A stretch of 64,000 nt of DNA from Sedimentisphaerales bacterium (GTDB lineage: Bacteria; Planctomycetota; Phycisphaerae; Sedimentisphaerales; Anaerobacaceae), in assembly GCA_016932095.1 (NCBI GenBank), contig JAFGDN010000011.1:1-64000 (forward strand), written 5' to 3'. Both the position numbers and the translations under genes were made by a program. Of the stretch, positions 14,926 through 24,400 are shown in pieces. Under the pieces are notes generated by a model, which saw only the letters and a list, made by a program, of their open reading frames with translations, did no database searches and was not told where the DNA came from. Within the stretch, counting starts at the first letter, position 1. Every line of letters starts with the position of its first letter.

Positions 14926-14956
14926 AAATACAGCCCCGGTAAAACGGGGTAAAACG

Positions 14957-14995
14957 GCAGCTGGGTACGGTGGGGCAAACCCGGCTGCTTTTTTT
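14957..14995 (+). terminator. Intrinsic terminator of ispE-spoVG
   Basis: Stem gcagctgggt (14957-14966) pairs with acccggctgc (14979-14988) with one mismatch, and is followed by a run of seven T. A smaller ccccg/cgggg hairpin precedes it near 14934-14950. Confidence 0.8.
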
Positions 14996-15062
14996 AACCA
15001 TCAAGTCACCAAGACGCCAAAAAAATAACAATTAAAAAAACTGATGTCTTGGCGTCTCCTTT

Positions 15063-15404
15063 TCAGACATTCAGGTCATCGAGGACCTTTTCGAGAGCCA
15101 TATCGAGTCGTTCGTTCAGGTCGTATCTTCCCTGGGTGAGCTGCTGCCGGACGCGAAGGACTTTTTTCCTGCTGACTTCCGGCATCGCGGCAATCTTTTT
15201 CAACACCTTGCCGATGGGCGTCGTGTTCATATTCTCGAGGATTTGTTCCATAAGCAAATCATCATCAATGGACAAACCATCAAATAATGAATTCGCATCA
15301 GTAGTCGGGTCGAAATTGTCCTGTTGTTCCTCGAACCAGTTATTTCGCGTAGAATCCGGCATTCCAGTAACCTTGTAAATCAAGCCGCAGGCGAAAGATT
15401 CCAT
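15063..15404 (-). CDS. Small protein with a FlgM-like C-terminus
   Basis: 113 aa, soluble, acidic N-terminal half. The C-terminal 40 residues (VLRVRQQLTQGRYDLNERLD, then ALEKVLDDL) match the pattern of the anti-sigma-28 factor FlgM (V-x-x-[IL]-R-x-x-[IV]-x-x-G-x-Y). FlgM binds FliA until the flagellar hook is complete. No flagellar gene is in the window, so the role is uncertain. It is followed by a repeat-rich gap and transcribed opposite to spoVG. Confidence 0.5.
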   Translation of the reverse strand: MESFACGLIYKVTGMPDSTRNNWFEEQQDNFDPTTDANSLFDGLSIDDDLLMEQILENMNTTPIGKVLKKIAAMPEVSRKKVLRVRQQLTQGRYDLNERLDMALEKVLDDLNV

Positions 15405-15886
15405 CTTTACGACCTATAAGCTATTAACCACTATATCTTGTATGTCCCATAAATCCCTTCTGGGACCCAGTGCTGCTTTACAGTGTTATTATCGACAACG
15501 CGTATTCAAAAACTTTAACAAAGTTGGGTTTTCGCTTAAACCCCTGTGAGAGCGAAAATTACGTTAATTTTCGGCAAAAAAACCGGCTCCCAACGCTGAA
15601 AATATCGCAAAAAATTAAAAAATAACACTCAATTTCTTTCAAAATGATAATAAAAAGACGGCGTTAAGTTTCGCCGAACATATACTATATGTAGTGGATA
15701 AGGTACGGTAAATAAATAAAAGGTTATAGCTTTAAGCTGGGGGGATATTCCCGGACTTTTCGAGATAGAGAAGAAAATGCAAGGGAATCAGGTTATCAGG
15801 GAAAAACGCACTATGCCAGTAATACAAAGAGCCCCCCGAGTTTGAACCTGTGGGTCTAAACAAGCTGATAACAATAATATCCTGAT
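15405..15886. other. Gene-free stretch between the FlgM-like and GH30 genes
   Basis: About 480 nt without a supportable ORF. It should hold the promoter of the FlgM-like gene (minus strand) at the left and the 3' untranslated region of the GH30 gene at the right. A weak gggttttcgc/gcgaaaatt pairing lies at 15526-15560. No riboswitch or RNA gene was recognised. Confidence 0.5.
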
Positions 15887-18800
15887 TTAAGGCAGAAAGA
15901 CGTCGGTCTCTTCGTTGAAAGTTCCAAATGTGATTGTAAACGGTACGGTATCGCCTGGGTCGATATTGATTTTAGTATTCTTTATCGTCAGCTTAAAGGT
16001 GCACTTGCTGAAATCGAAAGTCGCGGCGGCGGTGAACTCGGGACTATCATATAAATCAACCATCGGACAGGTATATTTGCCTTTACCCGGCTTGAAGACG
16101 CCTTCGGGGATTGTAAAGGTCTGACCGCCGATTGTTGCGGAGAATGAAGTGGCTGCCATATTCACATCGGTGGCCAACGAGAACGCCCCTTTAACAGACA
16201 ACCGGTCGGAATTCGGCCTTGAGCCGCGTTTGAGCTTGATTAAGTCAACCCGCAGGGAATCCTCGACGCCCATTAAGAGGTTTATGGGAACAAGTTTTTT
16301 ACCGTTGGTAATTGACTCGCCTATATCGACAGAACCGCTCGAACCGCCGATTTTTACGGTTAATACTATGGGGCAGGACAAACCCGATAAATTGACATTT
16401 TTGGCGGAAAACGAAAACTTCAAGGTTTTCGTATTGAAGGCAAGAGAAATTTTCGACGCGTTATCGGTCAGGGATGATTTGAACCTGCCTTTTTTGAAGG
16501 TCGAGCCATTAATCGGGAAATTACAGTCAAGCGGACTCGGCATATTATCTGAATTGACAGTAATTCTGATAAAATCAGCGGCTACGATATCATCGACGGT
16601 CGCATCCATAAAACCCGAAATTGATACGGCGTCTTTTCCCTGTGTCCTGTCTTTACCGGCCCTGACGGTGCATTTGGCAACAGAGATATCAATATCGGCA
16701 TCTAACGGCGGTTCATTCATGTCAACGGGCTTTGTTGTTATGACGAGGTAATGTGAGCCAAAGGCACTGATAGATAGGAAGCCGTTACAATTAGGCGCCT
16801 GATAAAAACCAAAACCACTGGCGTCGTAGCCCCAAGCGGTGATGTAGCCATCGCGCGTAAGCGCAATTGATTTTTGAAAGCCGGCGGCGATGGACATAAA
16901 GTCATTACCTGCCGGGGGCGCCATAACGGTCGAGGCGTCCCTGCCCCAGGTTACGAGGGAACCGTTGCTTTTTAAAGCGACGTTGTAATAGTAACCGGCG
17001 CTAATGGCGGCGAAATCATGTCCTGCCGGAGTATTCAATAAGTCAGAGTAATTTGCGCCCCAGGCGACTATAGAGCCGTCGCGTTTCAAGGCAAGAGAAT
17101 GGAAGTTGCCCGCGGAGACGGCAACAAAGTCGTTACCGACAGGCGGACTGGCCTGTCCACAGGAATTGTTGCCCCAGGCAACGATAGAGCCGTCGCATTT
17201 CAAGGCCAAGCTGTGTATATAGCCGGCGCTTATAGCGACAAAATCATGACCGTCTGGAGGCGAGGCCTGGCCATAGATGTTCCAACCCCAGCCGGCAATA
17301 GAGCCATCGCTTTTCAACGCAAGCGAGTGGAAGCCGCCGGCACTAACGGTAACGAAATTGTGCCCTGCTGGTGGATTTGCATGGCCGTAGAATTGGGGAT
17401 TTGTCGCTGCCCCATTTGTATTGCAGCCGAAACCGACGATGGAGCCGTCGCGTTTTAGTGCCAGGGAATGATTCCAGCCGGCTGAAACAGCGATAAAGTC
17501 GTTACCGTCAGGTGGACTTGCCTGGCCGTATTCGTTAAGACCCCATGCGTAGATTTCACCGCCTGAGACACCAAATGACTGCGATGAGTTATCGACGTAT
17601 CCTTTATCGATTAAACCAAATGAGCTTTTACCGCAGGCATTGACGGCCCTGACCCAGTAATAATAAGTCAGGCCCGGGGTAACGTTATTATAATCGTCAT
17701 GAGGAGGCGAGGCGAAGCTGCCCAAATTAACAATCGGCTCGGAACCGCCGCTGACTGCTCGCCAAATCTCATAAGAATCGGCTTCCGAGACGGTATTCCA
17801 GTCAATCCGAATATGGTCGCTGTATTGGCCGTCGCTCGCGGACACGTCGGTTGACGGGGGAATGCAGACATAGCCGGAATCTACCGGGCTGAAAATGCCT
17901 GTTCCACAGCTATTCCTGACCCTGACGCGGTAATAATAGGTTGTTCTGGCAGAAACGAAGTCGTCAAAAGACGGCTCAATGGACTCGCCGATAATAGACG
18001 CGGGGGTCATATCGCTATTAGGGCTGCGCCATATTTCGTAAACTTCGGCGTTTGGAACCGGCTCCCAGTCCAGGTGAATATAGTCGGGGAAATCACCGTC
18101 AGAGGCAGATAAGTCATTGGGAGCACCGGGCTTACAAAATGGGACCAGCGCTACGCCGTGCCGGCCGCCTGCGGCTATGGCTGTAAAATTGCTTCCTTGT
18201 GGGGGTTCGGCCTGGCCGTAATCGTTACTGCCCCAGGCGGCCAAGGAACCGTCGGATTTTAGGGCGACGCTGAAGCTGTCGCCGGCGGCGATTGAGACAA
18301 AGTCGCTGCTTTCTGGAACGTCAATTTCGCCGAAGTCGTTGCAACCCCAGCCGACGATAAAGCCGGCGGAGTGCAAAGCGAGAGAATGACCCCAGCCGGC
18401 GGCGATTGCGATAAACTCATCGCCGTCGGGGGTTTCGGCCTGGCCATACCTGTCCCAGCCCCAGGCGACAATTGAACCGTCGTATCTGAGCGCAACGCAA
18501 TGATACCAGCCGGCGGCAATGGCGATAAAGTCGTTGCCGGATGGCACATCGGTCTGGCCGTCGTCATTGCAGCCCCAGGCGATTATGGATCCGTCTCGTT
18601 TGAGGGCAAGACAGTGGTCTGCGCCGGCGGCTATTGCGACAAAATCAGAATTGGGAGAGGAAATTTTGCACTGGTTGAAATCATTGTTACCCCAGGCGAC
18701 AATTGAGCCGTCTTCTTTCAAGGCGAGGGAATGTTCGCCTCCAGCGGCAACGGCGATGAAGTCATTGCCGGGGGGCGCGTCTGCCTGGCCGAATGAATTG

Positions 18801-21226
18801 TAACCCCAGCCGACGAGCGAGCCATCCTGGCGGAGCGCAAGAGTATGGCCGAGGCCGCCGACGGAAACAGATACGAAATCATCGCCCGTAGGCGGGACGG
18901 CCTGACCATCATCATTGTTGCCCCAGCCGACGACTGTGCCGTCGGTCTTCAGGGCAAGGGAGTGAAAACCACCACCGACAATGGTCGAAACGTTGTTTAA
19001 GTCGGAGGGAGGCATTGCCTGGCCAGCCCAATTGCCGTAAATATCGTAGTTGCTGCCCCAGGCGACGACGCTGCCATCGGCAGTTAAGGCGAGAGAATGG
19101 TCTGCGCCGGCAGCGACGGCAATAAAGTCATTGCCGTCTGGAACGTCGGTCTGGCCGAAGTCATTTTTACCCCAGGCGAGAATTCCGCCACCAGTTGTGA
19201 TAGCCAGAGTATGAAAATCACCGGCGGCAATATCTGTAAACAACCACGGGATATAGCTTTCGGGAATGATGGTTTGGCCGAAGCTGTTATCACCCCAACA
19301 AACGACGTAGCCGCCGGATGTAAGGGCAACTGAATGCCAGTAGCCGGCGGCTATAGCGACAAAGTCATTTCCAGCGGGAAGCGTTCTTTGACCAAAATTA
19401 TTGAGGCCCCAGGCAATTATTCTTCCGTCGGCTTTGAGGGCGAGGGAGTGGTTACTGCCCGATGCTATTGCGACAAAGTCGGAATTGGGCGCGGGAACGT
19501 CGCACTGGTGGGACTCGTTAAATCCCCAGGCGACGACAGAGCCGTCGGCTGTAAGGGCCAGCGAGTGGTTTTCACCGGCGGCGACGGCGACGTAATCGGA
19601 GCCCTCCGGTATTTCGGACTGGCCGAAGAAATTACGGCCCCAAGCAACAATAGAGCCGTCGATTTTGAGGCCAAGCGAATGCCAGCCGCCTGCGGCGACG
19701 TCGATAAGCCCTGTAAGGTCGGTATTTGTTTTAGTAGCGCCCCAATCGACGATTGCGCCGGGAATAACGTGTGCGGCGTTTCTGGCAAAAAATGAAATAG
19801 TAGTGATTGATTGCGGAGGCAGTGAGATTGGGTTTGAAAAAGAACCTAAGAATACCCAGTGCTCTGACGCACTGCTTCGGTAAACTTGTGAAGTGAAGGG
19901 TTTATAGGCGTTCAAGTTAAGCGTCAAGCTTTCGGCGGTAGTCGATTTGTTGAGTATCACGACTGTAAGGCGGTTGTTTTCAGGATTTTTGAAGGCGGTC
20001 ATACGCAGATTATCAGAGGGCTGTGCGGTGCAATCGAGGACGAACCAGCCGGGGTCGGTGAAGTGGGCGTATGCCTTGAAGAACCAGTAAAGGTCGTGGA
20101 TGATATAACCATAATCAGAATGTCTTGGATATGAATCGGGAGTATAAAGATTTACCATACCGCCTTCAGATGTTGGGTCGTGCCGGAACAAAGTCCAGTG
20201 GCAATATGAGGTTACGCGCATATAAGTGAGGAAATTGTGAATATGCCAAGCCAGATTGACAGCTTCATTAAAGCCGGAGACCATACCGTTTTTGACATAT
20301 TCCGTCATAAACAATGGCTTGTAGTTGTAACGGGGATCATTGGCATAATCTATCATACTTTGGAGAAGATAATCAGGATTATCATAGCCATAATTCCCAT
20401 TGCCCTCGACGTAACCGTCGCTATAAGGATGGAATGCGAAGCCGAAGCAATGGTCCTGGTCTATGAGATTATCAATATAATCACGTGAGCCGCGAGGAGA
20501 GTAATAATATTCCCCGACAGAATATCCAGCAGTATCAGGGCCGAGCATTTTGGGCATATCAGGGCCGAAACGGTAATTCAGTTCCTGCCAGACCGCCTCG
20601 AAAGCCAGGTCGTAACCTGCAACGGTTGCATTTTCTGTGGGGTCAAATCTACAGGTGTCATAGTTGAAATTCTCGTAGTCGGGCTCGTTTTGGATACTGA
20701 TGTAGTCAGGATAAACGCCGACGCTGTTCCAGCCGTCTGATGCAGTTAAGCTATCGGCCCACCACTGGGCATAGTCGTCATATATGAAATTACCAGAGGC
20801 GTTTTTTTTAAGGGTTCCGCCCTTGTAGCTGTCAGTGGTTTTGAGGTAAGGGGCTGGCGACCAGGGAGTCAGGAGAGTTTTTATATTGGGGTTACGTTCT
20901 TTTGCTTCCGAGAAGATTGTGCCAGTGGCGGTTATATTTGCATTGTCATAACCATAGGAGTTTCGTATCCTTAAAATGTCAAGACCGAGGTCTTTGAAAA
21001 GAAGTTCGTAAACCTCTTTTCTATATGGGTGAATCGATACTTGGGGTGTGTCATAGACAGCGGCACCTCCAAAACCCTCTAACTCTTGGAGCGGGGCGTT
21101 ATAATTTATAGTGCCCTGCGCAACATCAGCTTGCACTATAGTAGTTAAAGACAGGCAGATTGACAGGACTGCGGTAATGATTATTATAGTACTACCGATA
21201 AATCGGAACGAAGACCTGTTTTTCAT
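15887..21226 (-). CDS. Giant secreted GH30-type glycoside hydrolase with RCC1-like propellers and fibronectin type III domains
   Basis: 1779 aa. Signal peptide 1-33. Residues about 38-410 form a GH30 (beta/alpha)8 domain: ELEGFGGAAVYDT, the acid/base in IQNEPDY (Glu181) and the nucleophile in FMTEYV (Glu309), followed by the GH30 side beta-domain to about 490. GH30 enzymes cut glucuronoxylan or related beta-glycans. Residues about 495-1085 are RCC1-like repeats of about 37-45 residues (HSLALKxDGSIVAWG, then FxAIAAG); two Fn3-like domains follow near 1090-1275 (LDWEPVPNAEVYEIW, IDWNTVSEADSYEIW); a second RCC1 block runs to about 1570. The last 200 residues hold two copies of a planctomycete C-terminal beta domain (ISVAKCTVRAGKD... 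and similar). The repeats probably mediate binding to the polymer or cell surface; this is inferred. Confidence 0.88.
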   Translation of the reverse strand: MKNRSSFRFIGSTIIIITAVLSICLSLTTIVQADVAQGTINYNAPLQELEGFGGAAVYDTPQVSIHPYRKEVYELLFKDLGLDILRIRNSYGYDNANITATGTIFSEAKERNPNIKTLLTPWSPAPYLKTTDSYKGGTLKKNASGNFIYDDYAQWWADSLTASDGWNSVGVYPDYISIQNEPDYENFNYDTCRFDPTENATVAGYDLAFEAVWQELNYRFGPDMPKMLGPDTAGYSVGEYYYSPRGSRDYIDNLIDQDHCFGFAFHPYSDGYVEGNGNYGYDNPDYLLQSMIDYANDPRYNYKPLFMTEYVKNGMVSGFNEAVNLAWHIHNFLTYMRVTSYCHWTLFRHDPTSEGGMVNLYTPDSYPRHSDYGYIIHDLYWFFKAYAHFTDPGWFVLDCTAQPSDNLRMTAFKNPENNRLTVVILNKSTTAESLTLNLNAYKPFTSQVYRSSASEHWVFLGSFSNPISLPPQSITTISFFARNAAHVIPGAIVDWGATKTNTDLTGLIDVAAGGWHSLGLKIDGSIVAWGRNFFGQSEIPEGSDYVAVAAGENHSLALTADGSVVAWGFNESHQCDVPAPNSDFVAIASGSNHSLALKADGRIIAWGLNNFGQRTLPAGNDFVAIAAGYWHSVALTSGGYVVCWGDNSFGQTIIPESYIPWLFTDIAAGDFHTLAITTGGGILAWGKNDFGQTDVPDGNDFIAVAAGADHSLALTADGSVVAWGSNYDIYGNWAGQAMPPSDLNNVSTIVGGGFHSLALKTDGTVVGWGNNDDGQAVPPTGDDFVSVSVGGLGHTLALRQDGSLVGWGYNSFGQADAPPGNDFIAVAAGGEHSLALKEDGSIVAWGNNDFNQCKISSPNSDFVAIAAGADHCLALKRDGSIIAWGCNDDGQTDVPSGNDFIAIAAGWYHCVALRYDGSIVAWGWDRYGQAETPDGDEFIAIAAGWGHSLALHSAGFIVGWGCNDFGEIDVPESSDFVSIAAGDSFSVALKSDGSLAAWGSNDYGQAEPPQGSNFTAIAAGGRHGVALVPFCKPGAPNDLSASDGDFPDYIHLDWEPVPNAEVYEIWRSPNSDMTPASIIGESIEPSFDDFVSARTTYYYRVRVRNSCGTGIFSPVDSGYVCIPPSTDVSASDGQYSDHIRIDWNTVSEADSYEIWRAVSGGSEPIVNLGSFASPPHDDYNNVTPGLTYYYWVRAVNACGKSSFGLIDKGYVDNSSQSFGVSGGEIYAWGLNEYGQASPPDGNDFIAVSAGWNHSLALKRDGSIVGFGCNTNGAATNPQFYGHANPPAGHNFVTVSAGGFHSLALKSDGSIAGWGWNIYGQASPPDGHDFVAISAGYIHSLALKCDGSIVAWGNNSCGQASPPVGNDFVAVSAGNFHSLALKRDGSIVAWGANYSDLLNTPAGHDFAAISAGYYYNVALKSNGSLVTWGRDASTVMAPPAGNDFMSIAAGFQKSIALTRDGYITAWGYDASGFGFYQAPNCNGFLSISAFGSHYLVITTKPVDMNEPPLDADIDISVAKCTVRAGKDRTQGKDAVSISGFMDATVDDIVAADFIRITVNSDNMPSPLDCNFPINGSTFKKGRFKSSLTDNASKISLAFNTKTLKFSFSAKNVNLSGLSCPIVLTVKIGGSSGSVDIGESITNGKKLVPINLLMGVEDSLRVDLIKLKRGSRPNSDRLSVKGAFSLATDVNMAATSFSATIGGQTFTIPEGVFKPGKGKYTCPMVDLYDSPEFTAAATFDFSKCTFKLTIKNTKINIDPGDTVPFTITFGTFNEETDVFLP

Positions 21227-21251
21227 AAAATCACCCTCTATATCATTTTTT

Positions 21252-21368
21252 ATTGATTATTGATGATTTATTATTTTCAAACGGCAGGATACGGGCACAA
21301 TCCCGGTGTCCGTGCTGCATAATCGCAATAGTCAATAATCAATTGAAAATCAACAATAGATAATACCA
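21252..21368. repeat. Composite of two opposing heptamer arrays around a hairpin
   Basis: Left array 21252-21279: attgatt, attgatg, atttatt, attttca. Right array 21320-21368: seven AAT-initial units such as aatagtc, aataatc, aattgaa. The left one read on the minus strand belongs to the same AATNNNN class. Between them acgggcac (21291-21298) pairs with gtgtccgt (21306-21313), one wobble. It fills most of the gap between the two giant genes. Confidence 0.75.
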
Positions 21369-21400
21369 AATTAGCCCGATAAATTCAAGCTTTTTCGGTC

Positions 21401-24400
21401 TTAGGGGGCCTGCCACAGCCAGTCATCGCAGAATATGGCAAGGTCATATATATCGACGTCGTTATCATCATCGAGAGATATAAGCTCGTTTGGCTCGTTC
21501 CAGGCGGGGGCAAACAGCGAATAATCGAATAAATTAATGGTTTTATCGCGGTTGTAATCGGCCTTAGGCCAGTAAAATTCATCCGCGCCGAAATCGACCC
21601 GTAAGGCAGATGTTCCAAAAAGGATTCTGCGCTGACCATCTATGTCCGTATCGTTAAAATCATTGAAATTCGGGTCGCCTGCGTCTATGCACGGCGAATT
21701 TGACCTGAGATGAAAATCATTGTTATCAGCATCAATAAAACAGGGGTCGCCATCAAACCACGAATAGTTGGACATTTTGGTAACACCTTTAATGCCACCC
21801 AAGAGAATGCAATTGGATACTAAAGGATTAATTCCACCTGCCCTATTGATGCAATATTGCTCGCTGACAATTGTGGTGTTACGAATAATAGCTAACGCGC
21901 CATTCGTAATATAAACTCCTGCGTACCCATTGCGGTAAATCCAATTATTTTGAATAATGGAATTAGAATCACCACGTAGCCATATTCCTTCTTGATTCTC
22001 AAAAATCTTACATCTTATGACGACCGTAGAAAAAGAATTATGAATAGAAGCATTTTGATTATAGATGCCGTACATATTATTATAAATTGAACAATCTTGT
22101 ACCGTAACAGGGGCATTGACCTCTCGAAGGTGTATTCCAAATCCATTGTCGCATAAGATACTGTTTATAACTTTCGTTTCTGAAGAATAATTCACGTCTA
22201 TCCCAAAATCGTTGTTATCCTGAATAATGGATTCAGCGACAATGAAACTCGAAAAGTTCGCTGATATCCCGGCTCTATTCCCTGTTATATGACAATTCGA
22301 GACCAAGAGATTGCTATCGACGACTTTGATACCTAAATAGCCCCCAACGATTTTGAAGCCATCAAAGATGTTATTTGGACTAAGATCTAAAGCCGTCACT
22401 ACATTTTGATAGGAAATACCTGTTCCTTTGAGAGTTGTTTCTTTATTGGTATTATTAAAGTTGCGTTGGGAAATAGATGTCTCGTTACCATCAAAATGAC
22501 CATATAATGTAATGCCATCAATGAGTTGGAAAGTCGGATTGTTTGCTGGGACGGATGGCATATAATTTCCGTCAGCGACCCAGATTTGTGTAATATTAGA
22601 ATCGATACTTGCCCTGTCTAAGGCGTCCCGTAAATCGAGATACGCATCAAACCAAGATATTCCTGTATCAGCACCATTTAACCTGCTACAATCGACAAAA
22701 ATCACCCCTGGAATCCAAATACATACAGGAATATTTACTTCAGAAGATTTATATATGGAATCGCCGCGAATTTCACAAATGTTTGTAATTACACTACAGG
22801 GTTCCGCCTGATAATTTACCTGTGTATTTATTGTAAATGTTCTCTGGCCATTTGGAGGGAGATTGCCGATGTTCCAGGTTACGGTTCGCTCACCTGCATT
22901 ATAGACACCCTCCGGCGAAGATGAATTATAGTCAAGTTCTATCGGCAGATAATCAACAATACTGACGTTTTTGTCAACGGCCCCATTTGCATCATAAGTA
23001 ATTGTGTAGGTTATAGGTGTCTCGGGCGAAACGCAGTTTTCATCGTTGATATTATCAAAAATATCGAGGCAAACACTCCCCTGGTTCCACGTGCAGACGG
23101 GCGTATTTACTTCAGAGGAACGATAATAAAGGTCGCCGTCTATCTCGCAACGATTAGTTAAAACAATACCGGATTCCGCCTGATTGTTGACCATAACATT
23201 GATTGTAAAAACACCGTTGTCATCGGGAGTTATATTTCCAATATCCCAGGTTACGGTATCATCGAAGGGATAGTACTCACCCTCAGGAGAAGATGAAATA
23301 TAATCCACATCCTCCGGCAGATAATCAACTATCTTGACGCTACTGTCGAAAACACCATTGGCATCATAAGAAATCGTGTAAGTTATGGGCGAAAAAGGAA
23401 ATACGCAGTTGCCGTCATTTACATCATCAATTTTATTGATGTAAATATCTCCCGGGTTCCACGTGCAAACGGGCGTATTTACTTCGGCGGAACTTTCATC
23501 GTAATCGCCTTCAATTTCGCAGAAATTTGTGATGATGCTATTGGATTCTGCCAGAATATTGACCTGAGCATTTAGCGTAAAGACGCCGTTATCATCGGAA
23601 GCGATAGTGCCAATATTCCAAGTTACAGTACCATCAAAGGGATAATATTCGCCTTCCGGAGAAGATGAAATATAAGTTAGCTCGTCCGGCAGGTAATCGA
23701 CGATTTTGACGTTACTATCGGCAACGCCATTGGCATCATAGAAAATAGTATAAGTTATTGGTGAAAATGGTAATACACAGTTGCCGTCATTGATGTCATC
23801 GACCTTAATAAGGTTTAGGCCAAGTTTTTGGGAAACATTTCCAACCAAGGAATAAAGCTGAACAGGTTGCGGAATGTCAAATCCGTTTACTTCTACCGTC
23901 CATGTACCACTGACGGGATTATCAACGCAAACCTGCTCAATATTATTAAGACGGTCTTCTCCATGAACGGCTGGATAATCCTCATGCCCACTGTTGACGT
24001 CGAGAACCCAGGGATAATATCTTGTACCGTTCGGGTCCCTGACAATCAAATCCAAATCATTAACGAGCGCTTTTTCCGCAGCCGGATCTCCCGGATAATC
24101 ATCCCAGACCAGTGTTATTTTTAATTTTGGCTGGTTCGGAAAAACAATAAAAGAAAATTGTTTTTTGTCCCCCTTGTCAACAATCGTATCTTCCAGTATA
24201 ATATTATTCAAATCTTCGCTTATAAAATCTACCGCATCTTTTATATTGACTCTTCCCCAGCCATAAGTGAAATCCGGGCCGCTATTGCCTAAATCCACCG
24301 CAGTATGAAGCAATATGGCCTTTATCGTTGAAGGCAAAGGGTCTGGTTGTCCTGTGTGGGTGTTTCTCCAGTGCTGTAACATCAGGGAAGCACAACCTGT

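Noticed and set aside
14920-14995. Possible riboswitch after spoVG (tandem hairpins)
   Set aside because: It lies downstream of the gene, ends in a T-run and lacks conserved aptamer bases of classes I know; the terminator explains it.
15813-15827. 15-nt word atgccagtaatacaa shared with the dockerin-like gene at 47762-47776
   Set aside because: A pair of identical 15-mers is expected about once or twice by chance in 64 kb, and the flanks do not match.
15838-15858. ggttcaaactc-like motif on the minus strand resembling a tRNA T-arm
   Set aside because: The T-stem does not pair and no D-arm or anticodon stem is present.
16149-19800. Several + strand ORFs inside the GH30/RCC1 region
   Set aside because: They are shadows of the repeated minus-strand coding sequence, with no start signals or family motifs.
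21252-21368. CRISPR array
   Set aside because: Units are 7 nt without unique 30-40-nt spacers and there is no cas gene in the window.
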